DNA of 64,000 nt from Gonapodya prolifera JEL478 (Eukaryota; Monoblepharomycota; Monoblepharidomycetes; Monoblepharidales; Gonapodyaceae): contig KQ965843.1 of assembly GCA_001574975.1 (NCBI GenBank), positions 76,353 to 140,352 on the forward strand, read 5' to 3'. The first letter of the stretch is position 1. The number at the start of each line of letters is the position of its first letter. The position numbers and the translations under genes were made by a program. Shown in pieces: positions 23,411 to 35,297 of the stretch. Below the pieces are notes generated by a model. That model had not been told where the DNA came from. It worked only from the letters and a program-made list of their open reading frames with translations, and made no database searches.

Positions 23411-24401
23411 CTACGAGGCGTTTTCAATCATACGTATTATATCGCTGTAATATTCAATAAGTCTTGTCATCTCGGCGACACCCAGATGTGCAACCGCACC
23501 ATGACCGTGTCCAGGTTCAAAAGGTTTACGGCCGAGACCACCTAACAATTGATCTTGTACCACAATCATCTTTCTCTTCTGCGTCGCCGCAACCTTCGCG
23601 GCAGCGCCCTCACTTGGATCCGTCCCCTGGCCAAGCAACAGCTTGACCACATCCACTGCCGCATTCCTGGCTGCCGCAACAAGCAGTGCCCCTTTCAGGC
23701 GGCGCAATTTCACACCACCCCGGTCCAGCAGCATTGCAAACATATCCACGCTTCCAATCAAACACGCGGTGGTGAACGCGTCCTCTGGGTCGTAAATATC
23801 GCAATATCCACGCCATATGTGCATGATCCCACAGCAAGTGGAGTAGTGGAGGGTGACCAGATCCACAGGCCATAACAAACGCCTCGGCTACCTCCTCTTC
23901 CTGAGTGGCACCATGGCTCAGGAGATAGGAAGCAATGTTGATGTGGCCGTGCTCAGGTTGCAATGATGAGTGCCGAATTGAATGTGGAAATGTGGAGCTC
24001 CACCATCCTGTGCCACTTCCAACCTGCACGTTATAGTCTTCAATGAGCATTTTCTCGATGGAAAGATTGCCGCGCCGCGCCGCGCCATACAGTCCCCATA
24101 ACGACTTATCGCTGAGGATGGGCACGCCCTTGCGAAAGAGAAGCGCTAGCGCTTCGTAGTGTCCGTGGTATGCAGCTTCGGAAGGGGCGGAGTGCCCGAG
24201 ATACGAATAAGTGAGTCCTTTTGTCTTGGTCGGGAAAGCGAAGCGGTGGTCGAAGCACATTGTGCCGATACAAAAGATGATTTCGAGTGGGAGTTTCAGG
24301 AGGGCAAGTGGAGTGTGGATGGCTTCAATGTCCGCCACGGATGCAGGCAACAATCGATGCTCTGCAGCAACGTTTCCCGCGTTTCGTGATCTTTCCGGCA
24401 T
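23411..24401 (-). pseudogene. F-box-like/ankyrin-repeat gene with a frame break
   Basis: From an ATG at 24401 the first ~35 residues are polar, then an F-box-like stretch (LALLKLPLEIIFCIGTMCFDHRF) is followed by ankyrin-like repeats: SEAAYHGHYEALALLFRKGV, GAARRGNLSIEKMLIEDYNV, HGHINIASYLLSHGATQEEE and MACGSGHPPLLHLLWDH. Near 23835-23860 the register changes. Repeats resume in another frame (YDPEDAFTTACLIGSVDMFA, NAAVDVVKLLLGQGTDPSEG) and end at 23411. No intron with GT...AG ends fits the gap, and restoring repeat spacing needs small indels around gcacatatggcg and gcgatattt. Likely a decayed adaptor gene, kin to 15776-16704; a sequencing error is the alternative. Confidence 0.6.
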
Positions 24402-25254
24402 TTTGCGGATTTCCTGTTGGATGGCATCCTGCGCGTTTTCTCTACTGTGAATTCCCCTTGTGCGGACGGTGTTGAATAAGTGACCATTGTGTGGCCTTTG
24501 TGGCCAGAGCTGAGTTGGTTATGTAAACATCCTGCCGTGCAATTCCCCCGTGGCTGATTCGTGTGATTTTATTGTACAGCATCTGTACGTAGGAGGGGTG
24601 TACCAATGATTAGGTAGTTGACCAGTGTCGCAGGTCCGATTGACTCACAGACAACTCAGAGAAATGGGGAGTGTCGCAAGTAGGGCCTCGACGGTTGGTG
24701 TGAGGACCAGGTCCGTCGGAAGTAGATACCCAAAAGAACTCAGCGAGCGCCGCAAAGGCGTGAGAATCCAAACAAACAAAATCCGGTGTCAGCAAAGATC
24801 CCTCAACTCGTCCCCAAACCAGTCCGCCGCCCGGTTGACTTTGGTGGATGGGTTTCGCTTCCTTTCACCGCAAAAACCACTGTCTTTTTTTTCTCCCAAT
24901 ACAGATATAATACTACTGTGGCTGCGTGTGGCTTTCGTCTCCCGATCACGTCAACTAACACAAAGTCCACACAGAGAATATCCAACACTTCTAAAACAAC
25001 TATTTTTGTGGTATTTGCATTTATAGTCCCCGTCCTCTCTCTCTCAAGTGCCCCATGCACATCCCGTCTTTGGTTGCTGATTGCGCGGTCGTTCCAAAGA
25101 AGGTCGCAGAAACCTGCGACACCAGCTGACTTGAATTCAAGATCCCATTATCGGTCTGCTGCGATTGGACTGCTGCCCCTTGACGTATTTACTTTATTCG
25201 ATCACTGCCAATTCAAATCAGACACGAGGACTACAAACGATTCATAAAACTACT
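24402..25254. other. Intergenic
   Basis: Some 850 bp without a supported gene. Frames on the plus strand at 24625-25247 have no recognisable motif and overlap in several registers. Confidence 0.4.
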
Positions 25255-26822
25255 TTAAGGATGAAAGGGACCAGAATTGTAAATGTTTCGATGTAGCGAC
25301 CAACCATCACCACTCAGCCCAACATACTCTAAACGGCCAAGAACCAAGTCCGCTCCGGTCTCCAAACTCAGCTCTCGTACTCGGCCCGCGAGAGCTCTCC
25401 TGACTGCTACAGCAGATCTGCGACTCCACGAACATCCTCGGGTATTTGCAAGACCGTGATTTTTATCTGGAGCAAAACGCTCCCGGTATTCAATATCTTC
25501 CAGTGCAATTGTGCAGCTTCGTGGAACGGCGGCGAAAAGCCTCCGCATCAAGTCGAGAGCGATTCCTTCTGTTGCGCTCACGGAGGGATGTGTCCAATTA
25601 TGCCCTCTCTGTTGCAATACGAGAACCATGCCAAGACAAATGTTTCTCAGGTTCGGCAGCGCACGTTCAAACCAAGTGAAGATGGCTAGGATGTATTGAG
25701 GAAGAGCCGCCTGGAAGTTTCCGCTGAACGCCTCAAGCTGGATGTACAAAGTTGAAAGGGAGGGGAGAATGTGGTTTGGATCGCCGGCAAGCCCACGATG
25801 GTAGGTTGGATTCATGTCCGAATATAAGCGAGTTGTTCCAACAGGAACGATTCCAAGAGTTGAAATGCATGGGAATAGACTCAGTGCAAGAAACAGCGGC
25901 TCAGGCCAACGCCGCGCATTGAAGTTGTTCATCGTATCACGCATGGTATCATTACTCTCAAGTGGCGGTGTAAGCATGAACTGAACAAGTGACCTTTGCT
26001 TGCTGGGTACACGTTCCAGAACCATCCGAGTATTTCCCAGCGAAGACATCCAGATTCCATAAATTGCTTTACGTTCGAAAATAAAGTGAGTATTTTGGCC
26101 ATTGGGAGGCCTCCATGCGTTTCCAATGAACAATAGTCACCCAAGTCGAGGTTCTTCGGTGTTGGAAAGAATATTCTGCGCGAGTTCTGTCGCACCCACA
26201 CGTCTGAACGTAGCTTTGTTGTAACTTCGCCCATGATTTGCTTGTTTGCAAACTGGCAGAGACGAGCCAAAGCTTCGGGGATGTGCTCATGCTCCTGCCA
26301 GGTCGATGAACATGAGCTGAAAGCAATTTTTCCCGAGCAGTACCGAGTTCGTCGTTCGTGTCTAGTCCTTTGACTGGGAGCAGCGGGTATTTCCCGTTTC
26401 GACAACTTTCTCTCAACCATTGTTTCCAAGTCCTCGCATTGAGCAACTTCTGGTGCACTCAATGAGATATGTGCAACACATGCAGTCCACAATGTGGCGC
26501 TATTCCCAGCAGCATTGGAAGAGATTGGTACAAAAGAGTTGCTCCACACTAGGGTACTCGCACTGGATGAGCCATGACAGCCCACAGTGAACGAGTACCG
26601 AGCGCCAATTTCGCCGGCTGAAAATCCTGGAATGGAAGCTTTGGCGGTCGCTCTTAGGCGTCGTGATAAGAGGGGAACGATGGTGTACACCGTTTTGGGA
26701 GGAAGAAGCCGGAAAACCCGGTGATGCACTTCGACAGGAAGACGCTGCAGAGGCGAAAGTTCCTGTGGATCAGTTCCCGCTTTTGGTTGCTGAGGGGCGG
26801 TTTTGCTGTTCGACGCAGGCAT
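25255..26822 (-). CDS. F-box protein
   Basis: F-box proteins bind Skp1 and bring substrates to an SCF ubiquitin ligase. Exons 26822-26073 and 25998-25255, joined across a 74-nt intron (gtaaag...gcaag), give 1494 nt, 497 residues. The intron explains why the second half is in another frame. The F-box is at residues ~25-65: LSPLQRLPVEVHHRVFRLLP, then TVYTIVPLLSRRLRA. The rest is mixed with hydrophobic repeats such as LPNLRNICLGM and VRELSLETGADLVLG, which resemble a degenerate leucine-rich substrate arm but are not clear LRRs. No other domain is seen. Part of a set of F-box genes in the window (others at 50683 and 62520). Substrate unknown. Confidence 0.72.
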
Positions 26823-27128
26823 CGGGTGCCAATCGAGCTATTGGTCAAGGGGAGCGGGATTTCGATATGACCAGTCGCTGAATGGGATATGGATTCCGAG
26901 CAGCGGCGGATGCAAGAGCTCTGCAAGATGTGGAGGTGGATAATTCGAATGGGAGTTGTGGGCAATGAACGGGAACCGCCTTCTCATTTACATGGACTTC
27001 TTCAACTCCACGTAAAACACACAATCAACAACAAAACTCGCTTCCAGAACATCGCAGCAACGTCCACATTCCCGACACTCGACGTATTTACCCTGTGCAT
27101 GCCGGACCAGTCCTAACGTACCACTTGC

Positions 27129-28940
27129 TCACACACCGGATAACCTCCGTTTCTTCGGAATTCCCCTATCCCCTCTCACTCTGCCCCTCATCGGCCCACC
27201 ACCACCTCGTTTCCCGTCCTCCTCGTCCTGCCTTCCACGAGCATACGTGTCGTCATCATCCTCGCTATCGACCTCGATCTCGAACTGCTCGCCCTCCTCG
27301 TCGTCGTCAGACGATGCCACGTATATGAGGTGTCGAGGTGTGGATGCGTCGGCGGGGTAGTATGGTGCGTCCGGTGGGGTTTGAGGGGTTTCGAGGGGGC
27401 TAGAGTACGAGGGGGTGGGTTAGTCCGAGCGAGCTCAGCGAAGGAAATACAAAAGCGACAGAAAAGGACGGCAACAAACCTGGCGGCTCGTAAGGTGACG
27501 TAGACCACCTTTCGTGTACGCCGATTCAGGAAGAGGTAGTGGAATGCCCACCTATGAATGAATACGAAATATGTGGTGTGTCATTAGAGGTATGGGAGGA
27601 GATAAAAAGATGGCACCGCGAGCTTGGCTAGCTCTGAGAGCTCGTTTTCTTCCCCAGCAGGCACTCCTCCTTTCCGCCGCCAAGCCACGGCCAACCCACT
27701 GACATGGAACTTCCGTCCAGCCCAGCCCACCCCGGAGGTTCCACCACCCTACACCCCCACAAAAACACTCACAAATACCCTCCGACCTCACCATACGGAT
27801 CTCCCTCCTCCCCCTCCGGCTCATACCGCCACCCTTCCGCTGCGTCCGTTTCGATAGCCTCGTCCACAGCCGCCAGAAGAGCGTCCAGGAGCGCGCCGCC
27901 GCGGGGTGTGCGCGGGAAGGAGGAAGAGAGCGTGGAGCGGATGTGGGGTAGGAGAGGGGCGGGAAGGTGGAGGAAGGTCGAGGGGGGGACCGAACTGAGA
28001 CCGGCAAAGGAGGGGGGATGTGTCATGTGTGATCCATCGTGAAAGACGGTGCAATGATTTTGTGAGCGAGTGGTAGGCTCAGCATCCGCATACCCCTTTG
28101 TCCGGGTGGCATTTTGCTGTCTCGTTCGACGTTCACTCAACACGCTCCCACCCCCCGGCTTCGCTTCACCATATTCCCAGTCCACCCGGGCTGAAACTCA
28201 CCTGAAGTCGTACTCAGGCCACGCCGAATTCAGCGTGGCAACCAAGAGGAAGTAGGTTTTTCGGGCATTTTTGTCCCTGTCCACTCCGTCCAGCGGAACT
28301 CCTTTGTCCTCAAACACGCCCGCTGTCCCTTGGCCAAACGTGGGTGCGAACCGCTCAAACGAGGAGAACCCCGAGTGCGGCGAACCCCACGAAGAAGGGT
28401 ACGATGCAACACCCAGGGATGAAGCCATCGGGATGGGAAACCCCGAGAGAGAGTCGGGAAGCACAAAGGACGGAGATGTCGGTGTTGCGGACGCGGGAGG
28501 GTGTTGGGTGATGGTGAGGGGATTGGATGTTTGCGGGAACGAAGGCGGGAATCGCGTTGGGGAATGCGACGGGGACTGGAAGGGCGACACCGGCGTGGGC
28601 GGCATTTCCGTGCTAGCGGTTGCAGCTGCTCCATTGAGCTGCGTCCCGTCCGCCGCCTTTGCGTCTCCGATGTGTGATGTGAGTGTTGTTGGGCTGTCGC
28701 ATGGAAGCGGATAACGTGATTCGATTTCCTTGCGTAGTTTGCGGTCCTCGGGCGTTGTTCGACCTATCGTACGGAGTTACTACCAGCACTCTACCTGGTT
28801 AGCGGGCATTCCCGCCTACCCCGTTCCCGCCACTCACACAGGTAAGCCTCGACTCTTCCGTATATCTTGTGATCGCCTGCGTCCAGCGACGATATGTTTG
28901 CGTTGAGATAATCGATCACGTCGACGTCCAGATACTTCAT
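27129..28940 (-). CDS. MAF1: MAF1, repressor of RNA polymerase III
   Basis: MAF1 binds RNA polymerase III and shuts down tRNA and 5S synthesis under stress or TOR inhibition. Five exons, 28940-28838, 28763-28202, 27994-27773, 27551-27480 and 27399-27129, sum to 1230 nt, 409 residues. Box A: YLNANISSL and GDHKIYGRVEAY at the start. Then a ~140-residue Ser/Pro-rich insert in the usual place of the phosphorylated mobile region. Box B: RKTYFLLVATLNSAWPEYDF. Box C: LLAAVDEAIETD, EGDPYGEVGGYLWAFHYLFL and NRRTRKVVYVTL. The tail is acidic (DDDEEGEQFEIEVDSEDDDD) and then basic, ending KKRRLSGV. The acidic tail is normal for the family. Introns of 74-221 nt with clean splice sites; the gene appears intact. 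Ser/Pro sites suggest kinase control. Confidence 0.95.
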
Positions 28941-29744
28941 CGCTGCGGGGTGCGGGGCGTTGGAATGTGGGCTGGGGGAGCTAGCAGAGGGTTGTGGAGA
29001 CCACAGAAGGCACCATGCACCATGCGACCAAGCGAAAGACAGTTTCTCGAGTGAACAGAGAGCGCTTTGACGATTAAATTAGTTCATTTTTGAGGCTCCG
29101 TCTGGTTCGATGGAATACTGGGAGGATTCTCCAAGCGTATGACGTACCTGCAGGTGGAACCCCTTAACATCAGCTTCTTTTGCTTCTGTCAAACACCTGA
29201 CACTATCGCTTCACATCACATATCTGACGACTTTCCGGTCGACTCAGAAATCGCGATTGACGACTCGTCGGCTGGGGAGCAAGGCTTGACGAGTTCGCTC
29301 GGTGAAAGTTTGTTCAACATAAATACGGCTATCAATGCGGGTAGTTAATGCATAACATGAGTGGCGGTGGTTTGTCCAAGAGTACACCCATATCAGGAAG
29401 TGTTGTAAACCGACGATGACGTCGATTGTTCCAAGGCTTGCCATTGATAAGCATCGCAGGGAAAAGGATCAATGTTGGTTCCGTGTATTTCAATAAAATA
29501 AAATGGAAAATTTCTCTTGGTATAAGTATAAAATAAGAATGCAGAAGCGAACCAGAACCTTGTTGCTCGTCAGCCGTCACCCATGCCACACGACCGCAAG
29601 TGCTTGGTGATTCACGAAAAGTACGATTATCGCGTTTACAGGTTTACAGGGCTCGGGTTTCCAAAAGCAAAGCGCAAGTCCCGCCGGCAAGTCCTCGATC
29701 CAGTCTTCCAATGTGTGCTCCATCGCCCAATCTAAGTGATGTTG
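28941..29744. other. Intergenic between MAF1 and the C2H2 gene
   Basis: Eight hundred bases with no supported gene. It contains the MAF1 upstream region and the 3' side of the zinc-finger gene. A taaaataagaat-like A/T stretch sits at about 29520-29540 but no defined element is recognised. Confidence 0.4.
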
Positions 29745-32700
29745 TCATGACGTCTGTTGCTCCATACTCTTCGAAGTTGGGTCGGGCCTAGCAGTCCCAT
29801 CTACAAGTGTCGGCGCTGTTGTGGCACTATCAGTGCTTTGCGTTACGGGGGTGGATGAAGATGGCGGACGATTGATCAGTGGAATCGGACGGGGAGTCAC
29901 TTGGGGCTTTCCGTGCAGACGCTGCTGAATAATAGCAGCAGCCTCCTGGGGACTTCGTTTGAACTGTTCCTGGAGGAAGTTTGCTGCGGGAGCGAAAACA
30001 TTGAAGAATTTTTCAGTTCTGATCGACACTGCGGGTTACGTCACACTCACAAAGAAGCGCTTCCAAGTCATGTTGCGCTGACACCACTCTTTGAGAGTCC
30101 TGTGGTATGTGCTCCTTTGGGCCATCGCGGGAGGTTTGGCTGTCATTATGATGCTGAACAGTGTCCACGTATGGGATTTCGGGAGCGCCAGGAAGAGGGT
30201 CAAAGCAAGACGAGAAATCCCATGTGCGATGACCCTTCTCGTCAACTGTGAGAGGAATTTCGTCCGAGTTGTGGTTCTGTAACATGTGGGTTCGCTGGTG
30301 TGAGGGATATTTGTAATACCATTTACAGAAGAATACGATCAGATCAGGGACATACCAGTGTATTCGTACTTAAGTAACGTTTTGCGCACGTTTGAACAGC
30401 ACATTTGTATGGCTTGTGCTCAGCAGGAACGATGCGACGTCTTGAGCCACGCGCGTCAGGGTGATATTGCTCCTGGAATCGTTTCAGGGGCAGTCAGCTC
30501 ACGTTTACTGCATAAAGCGCCACAGATCACTGGGTACGCACCAAGTGATATCTCATCGCCCCTACGGTCCTTTGCGCCTTACCGCAGCCCTCGAATGTAC
30601 ATCGGTACATGCCACCAACGAGCACAGCGTGTCCTCTGAGAATGTATCCCTCGTCGGTTTTCCTAAGGCGCTTGGCACTGAGAGCGCTATCCATTGCGGA
30701 AATATTTGGATCCTCGTCCGTTTTCTCGCCTTGCGATTCGTCAGCGTCCGTCACAGCTTTGCGATCGTCTCCCTCCCCACCTCCTTCACTGACCTCGGCG
30801 GAACCGTGCTTCTCGACCATTTCATCACCAATGAAGCTACCCTCGTGGTCAATCTCTTGTGTCTCCTCTTCGCGTTCTGTTCCATGGTCGCTATTCTCCC
30901 CAGACTCTTCGCGTCCATCTGTACTCCTCTTTCGCTTCCTCCCCAAATGTCCGTTCTCTTCCCGTGAATGACCTTCTCCATCGGCCTTTTCCCCTCCCCC
31001 TTCGCCGAAGGAAAAAGCAAACTCCACGGAGGGCGATGCAGATGCCCGTTGAAGTAATTGGGTCTCTACGCGTCCCATCACCGACTGCGGGCTGTCATCA
31101 ATCGCAAAATTAGAGCCCTTGAGAGCTATTTCAAGGCGAGGGTCAAAGCAAGAAGATAGATCCCATTTGTGAAGACCCTTCTCGTCAATTTTGAGAGGAA
31201 TCTCGTCTGCACTGTGGTTATGTTTCATGTGGAATCGCTAGTGCAAGGAATAGTTAAATGAAACAATTGTCGCTTGCGGAATAATAACTGGGTAGGGACT
31301 CACCAGCGCATTCAAGTTTACATATCGCTTTGTGCACGTTTGAACAGCACATTTGTACGGTTTGTACTCATCGGGAATATTGCGACGTTGACGTTTAATC
31401 TTTGAGACAGAACCAACATCCTCTTTATCTGCAACGGGGTGACAGGAAACCTGAAGTTGAATATTCCGAGTTATAACCAGAGGCAGCAGTCAACATGGCG
31501 CGGTCGCCATCAGTCTTCAACGTCCCGAAGTACGTACCAGGTGATGATTCATAGCACTGTAGCTGTTATTCACCTTGCCGCAGCCCTCGTATGTACATCG
31601 GTACTTACTGCCGGATCCCTCAACGTGAACAGCACGTCCTCCGAAAACGGAGGTTTGTTTGGGTCTCCCACCACCGTCAGTATCCGTAACTTTTGTTGAA
31701 TTGGGGTGATGGTGGTTCTGGAGTTGTATATTCCAAGTGATAGCCATTATCAGCAGTCAAAACGTCCACTCGATCAGCGTTCAAGGTCAAGCAGTTATTC
31801 ACGCACCAGGTGATATTCCATAGCCCCTCTGCTGTTTTTCACCGCACCGCATCCTTCATGTGCACATTGATACGCAAAACCGTTGGGTCCCTCGAAACGC
31901 ACAACACGTTCGTTGAGAATGAAGGTCTCTTTGGGTCTCCCATCACGGTCGGTATCAGGATTTCCAACCTTTAGGTCAAGATCCGTATCTTTGTCTGCGT
32001 TTTCGGTCACATCATTTGTTCCCGATACGTCAACATCCTTAGTAGTTCTGTCCTCTGCGTCCTCCACGGCTTCTCTCTCACTAACCTCTGCGGATCCACC
32101 AGTACTAACGTGGTCCTCCCCAGGCTCTTCAGCTTTGCTGACACCATCCACTTTCGAAATCTCATCCGTCTCGCCGTCGCGCTCTGTTGTCTGATTAATA
32201 AGCTCCCCAGACCCATCGCTCCCCTGCGTACTCCTCTCTCGCTTCCCTTGCAACCGTCCAACCTTCTCCCAATTGTGATGCATTCCGTTAGTCGACTTTA
32301 TCTCGCCGACTTCTCTGGTAAAAGGTACGTCCAGAGAGGGGGGTGGAGATGTCTGGCGAGTAATTTCATTGGTCTCCACGTTTCCAACGTGCACCAACTG
32401 CCCGCCAGCTTCAATCATTGCCTTCGCGCCAAGCACGTCATCCGCCATTATAGAATCAGAGTGATGCCGGTTCTGGAGATGTACATTCCAAGTGATAGCC
32501 GGTGTCACCAGTCAAAAGTCCGCTCGATTGGCAACAGTCTTTAAGGTCACACATTACGCACCAGATGATATTCCATAGCATTGCAGCTGTTTTTCACGAC
32601 GCCACAACCTTCATATTGACATCGGAACATACTTTCGGATCCCTCAATACGCATAGCATTTCCGTTGAGAATGAAGGTCTGTTTGGCTCTCCCACGGCGA

Positions 32701-33158
32701 CCGTTGGGATTCCAAGTCCTTAGGTGAAGATCCGAATTTTTGTCCACATCTTCGATCACACGATATGTTTGCAAACTGTCAACGTTGGTTGCAGAGTTGT
32801 CCTCTGTGTTCTCTACACCTGTACCTCCACTGTCCGCTGCGAGTCCGCCACTATTTTCGTCCTCCCGAACCGTTTTATTTCCCCCCTCATGCTTAATCTC
32901 CTGTGTCGCCTCTTCGAGTTCTGTAGACTCCCCGGTCGCGAGTTCTGTACTCCTCTTTCGCTTCCCCAGCCAGTGTCCTTTCTCCTCCCAATTATGAAGC
33001 TCTCTTTCAGCTTTTGGATCTGCCTCCTCTCCGAAGGCGGATGGTATGGAGCGTGATATCGATGTCGGTTTTGATCGAGGAAATTGATTGGTCTTTCTGC
33101 GTCTCCACTCCGGATCCACGTCGATCTCGATTACAAAGTTGGAACCCCAGTGAGCCAT
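29745..33158 (-). CDS. Multi C2H2 zinc-finger protein with acidic linkers
   Basis: Eight exons, 33158-32562, 32472-31807, 31717-31538, 31450-31304, 31237-30542, 30472-30356, 30294-30051 and 29983-29745, all in phase, total 2886 nt and 961 residues. Six fingers are formed, each split by an intron before its last histidine(s): CQYEGCGVVKNSCNAMEYHL + QNRHH, CAHEGCG...EYHL + QNHHH, CTYEGCG...NHHL + VSCH, CAVQTCTKRYVNLNAL + RFHMKHNH, CTFEGCG...RYHL + EQYH, and CAVQTCAKRYLSTNTL + RTHMLQNH. Fingers of the EGCG and QTC types alternate at the end. Long linkers are rich in Glu, Asp, Ser and KRKRS-type basic clusters that may be nuclear signals. WDLSSCFDP and WDFSSCFDP repeats follow fingers 4 and 6. 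Presumably a nuclear DNA- or RNA-binding factor; target unknown. Confidence 0.82.
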
Positions 33159-33567
33159 TTGATTGACTGATGTGCCAAGCCTGGCCCAGAACGGGAGTTC
33201 GCAGAATTACAGGCAGTTTGGGTTCCCGTGCGGCCCGTGGCACGAACTGGTTGGCGGGGAATGATTCCGTGCACAAAAGTAGGTGCCAGGAGAGCGCTGA
33301 CAATCTCGATTGATGGTCGACGACTCGTTGGAGGGGTGACAAAAATGGTAAAGTTGCTGCGGTCGCCTTGTAGCAACACTTGAAGTCTTCTCTGTTACAC
33401 ATATATAATTATTTATGCAGTACTAGTGCTAATTATTACGAGAGCTGAAGTCGTCCGGCAGCAACCTCGCTCTGCTTGCTTTGGTGGTTCCACATTTGCA
33501 GTTGTTGAGTTGTGCTGAGGGGAGGGGCGTTCCAACCAAAGCACCACTGAGTTGGCAATCCTTCCCG

Positions 33568-34958
33568 ATGTCGGGCAGCGAGCGCGCGGAACTCATTGAG
33601 GCGGTAGAACGTGGAGATGCCCTCCGAGCTCAGGTGCTTCTGGACGGTGGAGCGAACCCGGAGGCATGCAAAGTTGTCACCCTAAAGGCAAAAGTGAAAG
33701 ACAACCTTGTGACCGACACCGTTCAGGCGGAAAGCGCCCTTGCGCTCGCCATCATCCACGGTCACGATCGAATCGTGGCGGCACTCGTAGCGAAAGGCGC
33801 TAATGTCAACGCGTCGATCTTGTGGAAAACGAGCGGGTATTCCGTCGAGAGGACGTGGAAACAACGAGCCTGGGACACGGAACGTTGGATGTGGTCGTAT
33901 CGGTTTCCTAATGCACTCTCGCTCGCCTTAGGGAGGGGTGGACGGATGTTCAAGTGGGACCGGCGAACCACAATGGATGCGCCGAGCAACGAAGGGAAGC
34001 TCGGGATCAACAAACGTGGCGCGAGCGTGATTTTAGACTCTCCACAAATGCCAAATGACGTCCGAGAGTGGCACCAGCACACGACTTCACCCTCGGTGAT
34101 TGAAGCACTGCTGAACGGGGGCGCCGAAGTGACAGAAGAAATTCGGCAGTATGCGGAATATTGCGGTAATCTCCAGGTCTATGAGATGATATCCAGCCAT
34201 ATCCGCACAACTGTACCTGCAAGTGACCCACCACCATATGAACCGATTGCGAACGAATCAACTCAACATCACTCAGCACCTTTTGAAGCACATGTTTTCC
34301 CCGCACAAAACAGAGAGACGGAACCATACTCTAGCACCCTTGCTGCTGCAGAAGCTCGAGCAACATCTGCAGAATCACGAGCGACACAGGCGGAAGCGCG
34401 GATTACAACACTTCAAACAGAAAATGAGGCACTTCAACGTCTTATATCGGAGTTGGAACAGAACCTCGCAACCGCTTTGATCGCGAAAGCCAAGCACGGC
34501 CAAGTCCCAACATCGGGCTCTGCCGTGAAGGAGTTGCGCCCCCCAACAAGCGTCGAAGAGACGCGATTTGCCATTCGCGACTACACTCCTCAAGCCGACG
34601 ACGAGCTTCAACTTCGTACTGGTGATCGCGTGTTCTTGAATCAAGAGTTCGCCGATGGCTGGGGCTCGGTGAGAATTGGGCAGTTCTTTCCCCGGCCACA
34701 CTTTCGACTCACTGCTCCACCTCTCAAAAGGGGTACAACATGTCATCGCACAACGCTGGTACCTTTCCCCTATCCCACGTGTCCCGGTCGAGTAGCTCTC
34801 CTCCAGCACGGTACGATTCCTTACCTCGGAATGCAATCAATTTAGCTGCTCCGGTCGATCCTCTTGAACCTGCCGGAGAAAGCTCGCGGGACCAATCCGA
34901 TCCAGATGAGAGTGAAGTACAAGGTCAGTCGTCGAATGGAGTTGCTTCGGCGGATTGA
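33568..34958 (+). CDS. Ankyrin/coiled-coil/SH3 adaptor protein (family member A)
   Basis: Exons 33568-34668 and 34731-34958 give 442 residues; the ATG at 33568 is the first in frame and matches the start of the paralogue at 39436-41997. Order: ankyrin-like repeats (residues ~5-75: ELIEAVERGDALRAQVLLDG and LALAIIHGHDRIVAALVAKG), a family-specific segment with RAWDTERWMWSYRFP (~110), another ankyrin-like part ending IEALLNGGAEVTEEI (~190), a Pro/Gln-rich spacer, an Ala/Glu coiled coil (AEARATSAESRATQAEARIT, ~270-310), then an SH3 domain (IRDYTPQADDELQLRTGDRV, FADGWG, and after the intron GTFPLSHV). The 62-nt intron cuts the SH3 after DGWGS. The Ser/Asp-rich tail is short. A cytoskeletal or signalling scaffold by domain logic; partners unknown. 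Confidence 0.85.
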
Positions 34959-35297
34959 GTCGCCGAAGGGTTTCCGGAACTTCTGAGTAAGGGAGATGTG
35001 AACTCGAACAGTATTGGTCTGCAGAGTTGGAAGGCATTGGTGGACAATTCCAGAGGTTGAGCCTGTACAGTCAATGATATTTCCCGAATCACCTATATTA
35101 ATGGAGGACAGCTATCGACGAGGGATGACGGAAATGGATTGGCATGAAAGTATGATATGTAATCCTGGCGAGTATGCCTACGCGCTCTCGAATTGTAAAT
35201 GTGTACTGCATGTGTTCAGTGGTGTATCGCAGTGGATCTCCACTTAGTATATTCTGATGCTCGTTGTTGTAGGGTCACCACACAAAACCTGTCATCC

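Noticed and set aside
31795-32508. Separate small zinc-finger genes at 31.5-33.2 kb
   Set aside because: Their ends lie at GT/AG sites and the split fingers only complete when joined, so they are exons of one gene.
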